The position numbers were made by a program, and so were the translations under genes. A DNA stretch of 23,078 bases from Lachnospiraceae bacterium (GTDB taxonomy: Bacteria; Bacillota; Clostridia; Lachnospirales; Lachnospiraceae): NCBI GenBank assembly GCA_900770345.1, contig CAAGKF010000233.1, positions 1-23,078 of the forward strand, given 5' to 3'. Shown one piece after another: positions 8,170-16,019 of the stretch (the stretch's first letter is position 1; every line of letters begins with the position of its first letter). The notes beneath the pieces are model-generated. The model worked only from the letters and a program-made list of their open reading frames with translations, had not been told where the DNA came from and ran no database searches.

Positions 8170-9474
8170 ATGACAGTGAAAGAAAAAATTGAGCAGTATC
8201 TGGATGAGCATATGGCGGAATTTTCCGCATGTTCTGATGCTATTCATCAGCTGGCAGAACCAAGTTCAGAGGAATATAAATCGGCAGAAGTTCTGGAAAA
8301 TTTGCTGGAAAAGCATGGTTTTGCGGTGGAGCGCGGTTTAAAGGATCAGCCGACTGCTTTCAGGGCGGTATATGGAAACGGACCTGTACGGATAGGTTAT
8401 ATGTGCGAATATGATGCTCTTGCTACGCTGCAGCAGGATGATGTACCTTATCAGCAGGGAAACGGCGGATTTGGTCACGGCTGTGGGCATAATCTGCTGG
8501 GTACAGGCAGTGCGGCGGCCGGTATTGCGTTAAAAGAACTGATCGTTCAGGAGAAGCTTCCGGCAACGGTGGTGGTGTATGGGACACCGGCAGAGGAAAC
8601 GCTGGCAGGAAAGACATTGATGGTTGAAAATGGCTATTTCCGGGATGTAGACGTATGTCTGGGCTGGCATCCATTGGATCATAATGATCCAGGTGAAGTG
8701 AAATTCAAGGCATGTTCCGCTTTTGTAATGAAGTTTCATGGAAAAGCAGCTCATGCCTGCAATTGCCCGGAGAATGGACGCAGTGCTCTTGATGCAGCGG
8801 AACTGACAAATATTGGTGTTAATTATCTCCGTGAGCATGTAAATAGAGACTGCTATATGCATTACTGCTATATTCATGGAGGAGACCGCCCTAATATTGT
8901 GCCGGAAAGTGCATCTTTATGGTATATGGTGCGGGCATATACCTATAAGGATATGCTGGATTTAAGAAAGCGAGTGGAGCGTATTGCACAGGGAGCCTGC
9001 ATGATGACTGATACAACTGTGGAATTTGAGATATTGGGTGAAAATCATGATAATAAAATGAATTTTACACTTGCAAAGCTGGCATACGACTGTATGACGG
9101 ATATCGGAGCGCCCAGGTTTTCTGACGAAGATAAGGAATTTGCACGGGAAGTTGCACAAAACGTGGGGGTTGACGGTGTTGTGGGAGAGTTGGATGAGGA
9201 AATTCTTCCTGTTGACGGCACTATTAAGAAAGATAATGGTTCCAGTGACATTGCTGATGTAAGCCAGGTAGTTCCTGTTGTAAATATTAATACTGCCTGT
9301 TATGGGAGAAAAACTCCGAATCACAGTTGGGCTGTTACGGTCCAGGCAAAACATCCGGCGGCACATAAGGGTATGATCTTTGGAGCCAAAACGCTGGCTT
9401 TGATGGGAGCACGCCTGATTCAGGACGAAGAGCTGCTTGGTAAAGTGAAAAAGGAGTTTGAGACGGCAGAGTAA
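8170..9474 (+). CDS. M20-family amidohydrolase, aminobenzoyl-glutamate hydrolase B-like
   Basis: Predicted cytosolic zinc/manganese amidohydrolase of 434 aa; no signal peptide. Metal-site motifs are FGHGCGHNLLGTGS (H103, C105, H107 region), TPAEE with E142-E143, and GWHPLDHN (H167). The lid-domain dimerisation motif contains KFHGKAAHA (H195). The C-terminal block SSDIADVSQVVP ... TPNHSWAVTVQAKHPAAHKGM is the pattern of AbgB and its relatives, which split amide bonds of N-acyl amino acids or p-aminobenzoyl-glutamate. The true substrate cannot be read from sequence. The frame is open back to 8095, and an ATG at 8098 overlaps the livF stop; I prefer the ATG at 8170 because AAAGGA lies 10 nt upstream and the 24 extra residues are charged and unlike the family. 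It is the last gene of the liv operon, so its substrate is probably what that transporter brings in. Confidence 0.85.
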   Translation: MTVKEKIEQYLDEHMAEFSACSDAIHQLAEPSSEEYKSAEVLENLLEKHGFAVERGLKDQPTAFRAVYGNGPVRIGYMCEYDALATLQQDDVPYQQGNGGFGHGCGHNLLGTGSAAAGIALKELIVQEKLPATVVVYGTPAEETLAGKTLMVENGYFRDVDVCLGWHPLDHNDPGEVKFKACSAFVMKFHGKAAHACNCPENGRSALDAAELTNIGVNYLREHVNRDCYMHYCYIHGGDRPNIVPESASLWYMVRAYTYKDMLDLRKRVERIAQGACMMTDTTVEFEILGENHDNKMNFTLAKLAYDCMTDIGAPRFSDEDKEFAREVAQNVGVDGVVGELDEEILPVDGTIKKDNGSSDIADVSQVVPVVNINTACYGRKTPNHSWAVTVQAKHPAAHKGMIFGAKTLALMGARLIQDEELLGKVKKEFETAE

Positions 9475-9525
9475 CGTGAAAATATGATTATGTGAGTGGT
9501 TTTTGACAGGTTGAACAGAAATATG

Positions 9526-9556
9526 GAACGCCCGGAATATGATTGTCCGGGCGTTC
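9526..9556. terminator. Bidirectional terminator between the M20 gene and the DUF3792 gene
   Basis: Perfect 11-bp stem GAACGCCCGGA (9526-9536) with TCCGGGCGTTC (9546-9556) and a 9-nt loop, lying between two convergent genes. The T-tracts on both sides are weak (GCTTTGATT on plus, ATATTTCTG on minus). The stem is strong and the position is right for ending both transcripts. Confidence 0.65.
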
Positions 9557-9591
9557 GCTTTGATTATGGCAGGGATTCACAAATCTGTTTT

Positions 9592-9951
9592 TTAACTGAA
9601 CATCCCTCCAAGCGTTCCGCCCAGAGCGCAGATCCCCATTACGATAACAGAACGGTTCGTATCCACCGGACTTCCAAAATTCAGTATCCAGGATACGGCG
9701 AACAGCACTACGAAGTAGAACAGGCCCGACAGCAGTCCCCAGAAGAATCGCCGCTGCCTGATCCCTTTTCCGGCGGCCAGGCCTCCGACAAGGCATGCCG
9801 CAAAATAAACGGCGAACACCATGATATTTACCTGCCCCTCTTTCAGCCGCAGCTTATAAAGAGCGAAGGCCAGTCCTGCCAGCAGAAGGCCTGACAGGAT
9901 GTAGGACAGAAGCAGTGAACGCAGTATCGGTTTCATGATCCCGTTTTCCAT
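9592..9951 (-). CDS. Small four-helix membrane protein, DUF3792/TIGR04086-like
   Basis: Integral membrane protein of 119 aa with four predicted helices at about 11-32, 42-60, 68-90 and 101-118. Short basic loops (KGIRQRR at 62-68) separate them. The Gly-rich pattern AACLVGGLAAGKGIRQRRFFWGLLSG resembles the Firmicutes family DUF3792 (TIGR04086, B. subtilis YrzE), whose function is unknown. The ATG at 9949-9951 has AAAGGGGAC about 5 nt upstream. In other Firmicutes this family is often seen close to yajC; here it is 9 kb from yajC and on the other strand. The overlapping plus-strand frame at 9496-9894 has no family features and is taken as a shadow. The family call is from memory of its pattern, without a search. 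Confidence 0.75.
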   Translation of the reverse strand: MENGIMKPILRSLLLSYILSGLLLAGLAFALYKLRLKEGQVNIMVFAVYFAACLVGGLAAGKGIRQRRFFWGLLSGLFYFVVLFAVSWILNFGSPVDTNRSVIVMGICALGGTLGGMFS

Positions 9952-9995
9952 AAAATGTCCCCTTTTATAATCAAGCGTCTATAGGGAAATATATT

Positions 9996-10016
9996 CATAT
10001 TCCCGGAAGGAATATG
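9996..10016. repeat. Inverted repeat between the LysR and DUF3792 genes
   Basis: CATATTCC (9996-10003) and GGAATATG (10009-10016) form a perfect 8-bp inverted repeat with a 5-nt spacer. It lies 45 nt upstream of the DUF3792 start and 50 nt downstream of the LysR stop. It may be an operator or a hairpin; no T-tract follows on the minus strand, so it is not a standard terminator. Confidence 0.5.
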
Positions 10017-10066
10017 ACAATCTTATATCGATTGCTTTGAGGTTACCGGTCAGAAACAGTTCATAT

Positions 10067-10972
10067 TCAGTTCCAGTAATTGGATGCCAGTTCAATAAAA
10101 TATCTGGCAGCTTGATTTAAATAGCTGCCCCGTTTATAACTGGCGGAGATATTCCAGGTGGGATGGCCGGGCAGAGAAAGAAACGTTACGTTAGGTTTTC
10201 CCGGATTTGCGTAAAAGTCCGGAACAAGACCGCAGCACAAGTTCGCATCGACCATATCGATAATGGTGCGGGCGCGGGCTGTTTCAAAGAGGACTGTAGG
10301 ATGAAAACCCATTTTCCGGAAAATATTATTTACAAAACCGTGTATAGTGGAAGATTGGTGCATCAGAGCAAAGGGTTCATAAATAAAGCGTGTCAGATCG
10401 ATTTCGGGATAACGGCTGCATGGAGAGGGCACAGCTTCCTTACAATAGGGATGGATGGAAGGAACAGCCAGGATCAGTTCTTCATTGTTGATATGAATAT
10501 ATTCGTCATCGGTTTCCTGGTCCTCACACAGGGTCATGAAACCGATGTCCAGTTCACCGTTTGCGATCATCTGCTGCTGAATTCGGACATTGACTTCGCG
10601 GACATTAATCGTAATATTGGGATAACGGTGGTGGAAAGCGGGATATACGCGGGTGAACATGGCGGAACCGCGTTCCGGAGGAAATCCTATAGAAAGGGAT
10701 CCCTTCCTGGAGGTGATTACATCCTGAAGCTGTTTGTAAGTCTCACGCTTCATGCGCAAAATCTCTTTTGCGGATTTCAGATAAATTTCTCCTGCCGTGG
10801 TAGGAATCCAGCCTGCCCTGGAGCGGTAAAACAGAGGTGCGCCGATCTCCTGCTCCAGGCGGTTGATCTGCTGGGTCAGGGCAGACGGAGTAATGAACAG
10901 CTTTTCTGCGGCCCTTGTAAGATTTTGTTCTTCTGCAATTTTTACTACATATTCAATCTCTTTTAAATTCAT
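10067..10972 (-). CDS. LysR-family transcriptional regulator
   Basis: DNA-binding regulator of 301 aa. The N-terminal winged helix-turn-helix (residues 1-60) has the standard LysR sequence MNLKEIEYVVKIAEEQNLTR followed by AAEKLFITPSALTQQINRLE. The co-inducer domain follows from about residue 90 (GSLSIGFPPERGSAMF) to the C-terminus. The frame is open 23 codons further upstream, but the ATG at 10970-10972 is chosen: it gives the canonical LysR start and is preceded by AGGGGGAA 6 nt away. Transcribed divergently from the tctCBA-dehydratase operon, it is the probable regulator of that operon and of itself; the ligand is likely the transported acid or a breakdown product. Assignment to the family is firm, the target is inferred from layout. 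Confidence 0.93.
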   Translation of the reverse strand: MNLKEIEYVVKIAEEQNLTRAAEKLFITPSALTQQINRLEQEIGAPLFYRSRAGWIPTTAGEIYLKSAKEILRMKRETYKQLQDVITSRKGSLSIGFPPERGSAMFTRVYPAFHHRYPNITINVREVNVRIQQQMIANGELDIGFMTLCEDQETDDEYIHINNEELILAVPSIHPYCKEAVPSPCSRYPEIDLTRFIYEPFALMHQSSTIHGFVNNIFRKMGFHPTVLFETARARTIIDMVDANLCCGLVPDFYANPGKPNVTFLSLPGHPTWNISASYKRGSYLNQAARYFIELASNYWN

Positions 10973-11012
10973 AGAATTCCCCCTGCTGCAGCTTTTCTTC
11001 TTTCTGAATTCC

Positions 11013-11041
11013 ATTATAAGAGAAAAAAAGGCATAACGCAA
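11013..11041 (-). promoter_or_regulatory. Candidate promoter of the LysR gene
   Basis: On the minus strand TTGCGT (11036-11041) and a perfect TATAAT (11013-11018) are spaced by 17 nt. The -10 box ends about 40 nt before the ATG. Confidence 0.65.
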
Positions 11042-11053
11042 TAAAATATTCAG

Positions 11054-11078
11054 TTAATTTAGTTTTGCTAAAAATTAA
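11054..11078. promoter_or_regulatory. Candidate LysR operator
   Basis: A dyad TTTAG-N5-CTAAA (11058-11072), flanked by TTAA on both sides with a small offset, lies between the divergent LysR and tctC promoters. Its centre is about 64 nt upstream of the predicted tctC start, the position at which LysR proteins usually hold their recognition site. A second CTAAA occurs exactly 30 bp further on (11098-11102), overlapping the tctC -35 box, as an activation half-site might. The region is AT-rich, so chance is possible. Confidence 0.45.
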
Positions 11079-11093
11079 AATAATTATATTAAA

Positions 11094-11122
11094 TTTACTA
11101 AAATAAAATCACTTGTTATAAT
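11094..11122 (+). promoter_or_regulatory. Candidate promoter of the tctCBA operon
   Basis: TTTACT (11094-11099) and a perfect TATAAT (11117-11122) with 17-nt spacing. An extended -10 TGT precedes the TATAAT. The predicted start is near 11129, giving a leader of about 80 nt before tctC. Confidence 0.7.
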
Positions 11123-11135
11123 AAAATTACACAAA

Positions 11136-11153
11136 AACATTTGCGCAAATGTT
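11136..11153. promoter_or_regulatory. Perfect 18-bp palindrome in the tctC leader
   Basis: AACATTTGCGCAAATGTT is self-complementary over all 18 bases with no loop. It sits about 7-24 nt downstream of the predicted tctC start, where a bound dimer would block transcription. A perfect palindrome with no spacer fits a protein-binding site better than an RNA hairpin. The binding protein is unknown. Confidence 0.6.
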
Positions 11154-11207
11154 GAGATATTGTAAAAGATGAATCACGTGCTTTATGGAAAAGGAGGAGA
11201 AACACAC

Positions 11208-12230
11208 ATGTTAAAAAGAGGGTTGGCAGTAATTTTGGCGGCAGCAATGGCGGTATCAATGGCAGGATGTTCCGGCAGCAGCACAAAGAGCGCGAATAGT
11301 ACAGAGGCAGCAAAAGAGGCGGCAGCAGATGTGAGCGCAGCTGCCCAGTGGCCTAAGAATGTAGAAATAATTGTTCCGGCGGGCGCAGGCGGAGATACAG
11401 ATTTTAATGCGCGTCTTCTGGCACAGAAGCTGTCTGAAAAGCTTCCGGCAAATTTTGTAGTATCAAATGTAAATGGCAACGGTGGTGCAACCGGTACCCG
11501 TCAGGTAAAGGATGCGGACAGCGATGGAAGCTCTCTGTTATTCTATCACACCGCATTCCTGGTAAACAAAGCATGCGGTACGACGGATTATGGCTTTGAG
11601 GCTTACAAATTTGCGGCAATTGCGGCAGAGAATGTAGGTAATGTGGTGACGGTAAATTCATCTCTTGGCATCAATACCCTGGAAGATCTTTACAAGTATA
11701 CTCAGGAGCATCCGGGTGAGCTTAAGATGGCTGCACAGACCGGTGCGACCTCTTATGCAGTGGCAATGCAGATGAAGAATGCGGGATTTGAAGTGAACAT
11801 CGTAGATGCGGGTTCCGCGGCAGACCGTCTTGCAGCAGTGCTGGGCGGACACGTAGATATTATCCTTGCAGCCTACGGCTCTATTAAGGATTATGTTCAG
11901 GAGGGAACCCTGGTGCCGCTGGCAATGGACGGTGAGAATGATCTGACCGTGGCAGATCAGGACATCGACATTAAGGCAATGCACAACCTGGGATATGATA
12001 TTAAGCTTCCTTTCTATTATTTCTTTGCTTTCCCGGAAGGAACGGATGATGCGCTGGTGACAGATTTGAACAATGCGCTGAAAGATATCATTGAGAATGA
12101 CAAGGAATATCAGGATCAGATCCTTGCATCCTACTATCAGCAGCCGACCTTCATTCCGGGTGAGGAAGGACTGGCGAAATACGGTGAGATCGAGGATTTA
12201 TTAAAAGAGGTTGATTTTGCGGCAAAATAA
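11208..12230 (+). CDS. tctC: Tripartite tricarboxylate transporter substrate-binding lipoprotein, TctC family
   Basis: Extracellular lipid-anchored binding protein of 340 aa for a carboxylate. The signal peptide ends in lipobox MAGC with C21 as the lipidated cysteine, followed by a Ser/Ala-rich spacer to about residue 48. The TctC (Bug) fold begins at WPKNVEIIVPAGAGGDTDFN and continues with NVNGNGGATGTRQVKDADSD, the standard ligand-loop pattern of the family. AAGGAGGAGA lies 7 nt before the ATG; an earlier in-frame start at 11169 lacks a signal peptide at its beginning and was rejected. First gene of the operon, 24 nt before tctB. Family ligands include citrate, other di- and tricarboxylates, aromatic acids and sugar acids, so the substrate is open. 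Confidence 0.92.
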   Translation: MLKRGLAVILAAAMAVSMAGCSGSSTKSANSTEAAKEAAADVSAAAQWPKNVEIIVPAGAGGDTDFNARLLAQKLSEKLPANFVVSNVNGNGGATGTRQVKDADSDGSSLLFYHTAFLVNKACGTTDYGFEAYKFAAIAAENVGNVVTVNSSLGINTLEDLYKYTQEHPGELKMAAQTGATSYAVAMQMKNAGFEVNIVDAGSAADRLAAVLGGHVDIILAAYGSIKDYVQEGTLVPLAMDGENDLTVADQDIDIKAMHNLGYDIKLPFYYFFAFPEGTDDALVTDLNNALKDIIENDKEYQDQILASYYQQPTFIPGEEGLAKYGEIEDLLKEVDFAAK

Positions 12231-12254
12231 GCATGGTGCATGGGAGAGATAAAC

Positions 12255-12719
12255 ATGAGTTCAAAGAAAATATCGGAAACGATTGTTAACATTGTGCTGG
12301 TACTCTTTGGAGCAGCGCTCTGGGTGACCGCGCAGAATATTGAAGTAGGAGCAGCGATGGGACAGGGCGGCGATTTTATGCCGAAGCTCTGCTCTTCTAT
12401 CTGGATGGTACTCAGCATTTTGATACTGGTGTTTGGACTCAGAACCCCGGACGCTGGCGGAAAAGATTCCGTCAGCATCAAGGGTTTGATAAGCACCCTG
12501 GTCTTACTGTTTGTGTATATTCTGTTGTTGAAACCGATTGGATTTGTTATTACTTCCATCGTGTACATGTTCGTTCAGATGATGCTGTTTGTACCGGCGG
12601 AGTACAGAAATAAAAAGAATTATATAATCTTTGCTGTGGTATCTGTTGTTTTGCCGGTTGCAGTGAATCTGCTGTTTGCAAATGTATTCTCGTTGATTCT
12701 GCCTACGGGCATTCTGTAA
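12255..12719 (+). CDS. tctB: Tripartite tricarboxylate transporter small membrane subunit, TctB family
   Basis: Small membrane subunit of 154 aa with hydrophobic segments at about 8-26, 48-62, 78-113 (two helices) and 122-147. This size and the two-part helix layout match TctB. It is poorly conserved in sequence in all species, so much of the assignment rests on its place between tctC and tctA. The ATG at 12255 has GGGAGAG 6 nt upstream; the ATG five codons earlier lies on top of that site. tctA begins 13 nt after its stop. Confidence 0.88.
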   Translation: MSSKKISETIVNIVLVLFGAALWVTAQNIEVGAAMGQGGDFMPKLCSSIWMVLSILILVFGLRTPDAGGKDSVSIKGLISTLVLLFVYILLLKPIGFVITSIVYMFVQMMLFVPAEYRNKKNYIIFAVVSVVLPVAVNLLFANVFSLILPTGIL

Positions 12720-12732
12720 GGAGGAATTGAAA

Positions 12733-14232
12733 ATGGCAGTAGAAGGTCTGTTATCTGTTTTGAATCCGGGATGTTTTGGTGTAATCATCGTAGGCGTTGT
12801 GATCGGTATTATTTTCGGTTCTATTCCGGGGCTGACGTCCACGATGGGTGTTGCACTGTGTCTGCCTCTTACATTTTCCATGAGCCCGTTAAATGGTATT
12901 GCCATGTTGGTGGCTCTGTATGTAGGCGGAACCTCCGGCGGTCTGATTTCCGCAATTCTGCTTAAGATTCCGGGAACGCCGTCCTCTGTGGCGACTACCT
13001 TTGACGGCGGTCCCATGGCAGAAAGAGGAGAGGGAGGTAAAGCGCTTGGAATTGGTATTTTATATTCTTTCCTGGGCACGGTCCTTTCCATTGTAGCACT
13101 GATTTTTATTGCGCCTTCTCTTGCAAAGGTAGCACTGAAGTTTGGACCGTATGAATATTTTGCAATCTGCCTGTTTGCGCTGACAATGATTGGAGCAATG
13201 GTAGGTGATAACCTGCTGAAAGGCCTGATGAGCGGTGTAGCGGGAGTTACCTTTTCTTTATTTGGCATTGCCTCTATCGGTGGCGCGGAACGATTCACCT
13301 TCGGTATTCAGAGTCTGGAAAATGGATTCCAGCAGCTTCCGGTTATGATCGGACTGTTTGCGGTTGCAGAGATCTTAAAGGTAGGCGCAGATGGAATTGA
13401 TGCAAATAAAGCGACCATCATGAACTGTAAAGTGAAGGGCTTTGGAATTACCATGAAGGAATTTAAGGAACAGTTCGTGAACTTTATCCGTTCCGCCCTT
13501 CTAGGAATCGGTATCGGAATCCTGCCGGGCATCGGCGGCGCAACTTCCAATATCGTTGCATACAGCGTGGCAAAGCAGCAGAGTAAGTATCCCGAAAAAT
13601 TCGGTACAGGTATTGTGGACGGTATTGTTGCAACAGAAACTTCCAACAATGCGTCTATCGGCGGTGCGCTGATCCCGCTGCTGACTCTTGGTATCCCCGG
13701 AGATACCGTTACCGCAATGATCCTTGGCGGTCTGACGCTGCATGGAATTGCACCGGGCCCCCTTCTGTTCAAAAACAGCGGAAAACTGGTATATGGTATT
13801 TTCGCGGCATTCCTGATCGCGACGCTGGTGATGCTGATCGTGGAATACGGCGGCATCCGGCTGTTTATCAAGGTGCTTGCAGTGCCGAAGTATATCCTGC
13901 TTCCGGCAGTTCTGATCCTTTGTATTGTAGGTACCTATGGAACAAATCACAATATGTTTGATGTGTGGACCGCGCTGCTGTTTGGTGTGATCGGTTATTT
14001 TATGATGCGTTATAAATTTCCGCAGGCGCCCATGATTTTGGGATTTGTTTTAGGTACGGTAGTAGAAGAAAACCTGATCCGCGGTCTTATGTATTCCAAT
14101 AACAATTTTTTTGCATTTTTCAAGTCCCCGATCGCCGCTGTATTTATGATCTTTACGATCGTCATGGTGTGCTGGACCGCTTATAAACAGATCAAGGGCG
14201 CACTGGCTAAAAGAACAGGCAGTGCGGTCTGA
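12733..14232 (+). CDS. tctA: Tripartite tricarboxylate transporter large permease, TctA family
   Basis: Polytopic permease of 499 aa with about 11-12 hydrophobic segments. The repeated family motifs are present: IIFGSIPGLTSTMGVALCLP (residues 25-44), LLKIPGTPSSVATTFDGGPM with RGEGGKALG, the second-half GIGILPGIGGATSNIVAYSV, and LLTLGIPGDTVTAMILGGL. GGAGG sits 8 nt upstream of the ATG. It catalyses ion-coupled uptake of the acid captured by TctC. A downstream dehydratase gene begins 14 nt after the stop, giving a transport-plus-catabolism cassette. Confidence 0.95.
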   Translation: MAVEGLLSVLNPGCFGVIIVGVVIGIIFGSIPGLTSTMGVALCLPLTFSMSPLNGIAMLVALYVGGTSGGLISAILLKIPGTPSSVATTFDGGPMAERGEGGKALGIGILYSFLGTVLSIVALIFIAPSLAKVALKFGPYEYFAICLFALTMIGAMVGDNLLKGLMSGVAGVTFSLFGIASIGGAERFTFGIQSLENGFQQLPVMIGLFAVAEILKVGADGIDANKATIMNCKVKGFGITMKEFKEQFVNFIRSALLGIGIGILPGIGGATSNIVAYSVAKQQSKYPEKFGTGIVDGIVATETSNNASIGGALIPLLTLGIPGDTVTAMILGGLTLHGIAPGPLLFKNSGKLVYGIFAAFLIATLVMLIVEYGGIRLFIKVLAVPKYILLPAVLILCIVGTYGTNHNMFDVWTALLFGVIGYFMMRYKFPQAPMILGFVLGTVVEENLIRGLMYSNNNFFAFFKSPIAAVFMIFTIVMVCWTAYKQIKGALAKRTGSAV

Positions 14233-14246
14233 GGAAGGAGTAGAGT

Positions 14247-15950
14247 ATGAATTACGAGAAAGAATTTGAGATGAAAGATCCCAAGTACCGCAGCAGCACA
14301 CTGACAAACGGTTTGGGACGTTCCGGACAGAGAGCGCTGCTCTATGCAACCGGTATGGATGAAGAGGATATGAAGAAGCCTTTTGTTGCGGTTATTGGTT
14401 CCTTCAGTGAGATGGTTCCCGGTCATATACATTTAAGAGAGCTGGCAGAATATGTAAAACAGGGCGTAATTGAGGCAGGAGGTGTACCGAGAGTATCTGA
14501 AACAATTGCAATTTGTGACGGTCTCTGTCAGGGACATAAAGGAATGTGCTATCCGCTGGCAAGCCGTGATCTGATAGCAGATTCTGTAGAAATGGTAGTG
14601 GAAGCTCATCATTTTGATGCGATGGTGCTGCTGCCGGGCTGTGACAAGATTATTCCGGGCATGCTGATGGCAGCTGCGAGATTGAATATACCGGCGATCG
14701 TTGTTCCGGGAGGTCCAATGCTTCCCGGTAATGTGGGCGGAAATCCGCTGTTCTGCTCCTGTGAGCTGAGAGAATTCCCGGGACGTGTGGAGAAGGGAAC
14801 CTGCACCGTAGAAGAAATGAAAGAGGCAGAGAAGGCGACGCTTCCGACTGTTGGAAGCTGCGCACATCTCGGCACTGCCAATTCCATGTGTATGCTGACT
14901 GAGGTTCTGGGCATGGCTCTTCCGGGAGCAGGAACAGCGTCAGCGGTATCGAATAAGCGGAAGAGAATCGCAAAGGCGTCCGGAAGATATGTAATGAAGC
15001 TGTTAAAAGAGGGCATTACCCCACGTCAGATCCTGACAAGAGAAACTCTGTTAAATGGCATCACCGGAGCGATGGCCACCGGTTCCTCTACTAATCTGGT
15101 GCTTCATCTGATGGCGATTGCCCATGAAGCAGACGTGGAAATTACTCTGGAAGATTTCGACCGGATCAGCCGTGAGGTTCCATTCATCTGTAATCTGCAG
15201 CCGTCCGGGAAATACCCGATCGTATCCCTGGATGCAAGCGGCGGTATTCCGGCTGTAATGAAATCCGTGGAGAATAAGCTGAATCTGGATGAGATGACAG
15301 TGACCGGAAAAACCGTGCGGGAGCTTTTGAAGCCTGTGGAAGTTCATCCGGATGACGTATTAAAGACCATGGAGCATCCGCAAAAGCCGGAGGGCGGTAT
15401 TGCGATCCTCCGCGGCAACCTGGCCCCGGATGGCGCGGTAATCAAGCAGTCCGGAGTAAAAGAATCTATGTACTATTTTAAGGGGAAGGCCCGCGTATTC
15501 CACTCTATGGAAGAAGCAGATGCCGCGATCAGTTCAGACCAGATTGAAAAGGGAACAGTCATTGTAATTCAGTATGAAGGCCCGAAGGGCGGTCCGGGAA
15601 TGCGGGAGATGCTGTCCACCACTGCGCTGATTATGGGACGCGGAATGGATGAGGACTGTGCATTGATCACGGATGGACGGTTTTCCGGTGCGACTCATGG
15701 CCCCTGTGTCGGTCACATCTCTCCGGAAGCGGCAGCCGGCGGTCCGATCGCCTTTGTGCGGGATGGTGATATAATTGAGATTGACATCCACAACAGAAGT
15801 CTCAGTATCGATGTGTCAGAGGAAGAGTTTGCGCGGAGAAGAGAGGGATGGGAGCCTGTTAAAAAGCCCAGGAAACCGGCTTTGGCAAAGTATTCCGCAC
15901 TGGTCAGCTCAGCGGCGGAAGGTGCGATCATTGATGTGAGCAAGCTGTAA
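14247..15950 (+). CDS. IlvD/Edd-family dehydratase (dihydroxy-acid or sugar-acid dehydratase)
   Basis: Iron-sulfur dehydratase of 567 aa that would turn a 2,3-dihydroxy acid into a 2-keto acid. Conserved parts are SEMVPGHIHL (55-63, without the extra Cys of the [2Fe-2S] plant and mycobacterial type), CDGLCQGHKGM (90-100), the cluster Cys C132 in PGCDKIIPGM, C205 in GSCAHLGTANSM, and the catalytic Ser S480 in DGRFSGATHGP followed by GHISPEA. The length matches the family. The motif GSCAHLGTANSM departs from the GSCSGMFTANSM usual in biosynthetic IlvD and leans toward the sugar-acid dehydratase group. With tctCBA upstream and LysR divergent, a catabolic role on an imported acid is more likely than valine/isoleucine synthesis. 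AAGGAG lies 6-11 nt before the ATG. I therefore leave the gene symbol empty. No terminator is visible after the stop. Confidence 0.88.
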   Translation: MNYEKEFEMKDPKYRSSTLTNGLGRSGQRALLYATGMDEEDMKKPFVAVIGSFSEMVPGHIHLRELAEYVKQGVIEAGGVPRVSETIAICDGLCQGHKGMCYPLASRDLIADSVEMVVEAHHFDAMVLLPGCDKIIPGMLMAAARLNIPAIVVPGGPMLPGNVGGNPLFCSCELREFPGRVEKGTCTVEEMKEAEKATLPTVGSCAHLGTANSMCMLTEVLGMALPGAGTASAVSNKRKRIAKASGRYVMKLLKEGITPRQILTRETLLNGITGAMATGSSTNLVLHLMAIAHEADVEITLEDFDRISREVPFICNLQPSGKYPIVSLDASGGIPAVMKSVENKLNLDEMTVTGKTVRELLKPVEVHPDDVLKTMEHPQKPEGGIAILRGNLAPDGAVIKQSGVKESMYYFKGKARVFHSMEEADAAISSDQIEKGTVIVIQYEGPKGGPGMREMLSTTALIMGRGMDEDCALITDGRFSGATHGPCVGHISPEAAAGGPIAFVRDGDIIEIDIHNRSLSIDVSEEEFARRREGWEPVKKPRKPALAKYSALVSSAAEGAIIDVSKL

Positions 15951-15990
15951 GACGAGACGGAAAAAACGGAATAAGATCAGTAAATTACCG

Positions 15991-16019
15991 TTGCAAGGCC
16001 TTTCAACCTGTGTTATAAT
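15991..16019 (+). promoter_or_regulatory. scfA: Strong promoter of scfA
   Basis: TTGCAA (15991-15996) and a perfect TATAAT (16014-16019), spaced by 17 nt, with an extended -10 TGT in front. This is the best promoter match in the window. The predicted start is near 16026, about 34 nt before the scfA ATG, and AGGAGG at 16045-16050 lies 9 nt from it. Confidence 0.8.

Noticed and set aside
9496..9894. Plus-strand open frame overlapping the DUF3792 gene
   Set aside because: No ribosome site, no family features, and it begins before the terminator hairpin; the minus-strand four-helix protein explains the DNA better.
12504..13871. Minus-strand open frames opposite tctB/tctA
   Set aside because: Both are Pro/Ile-rich reflections of a membrane protein gene on the other strand, with no start signal.
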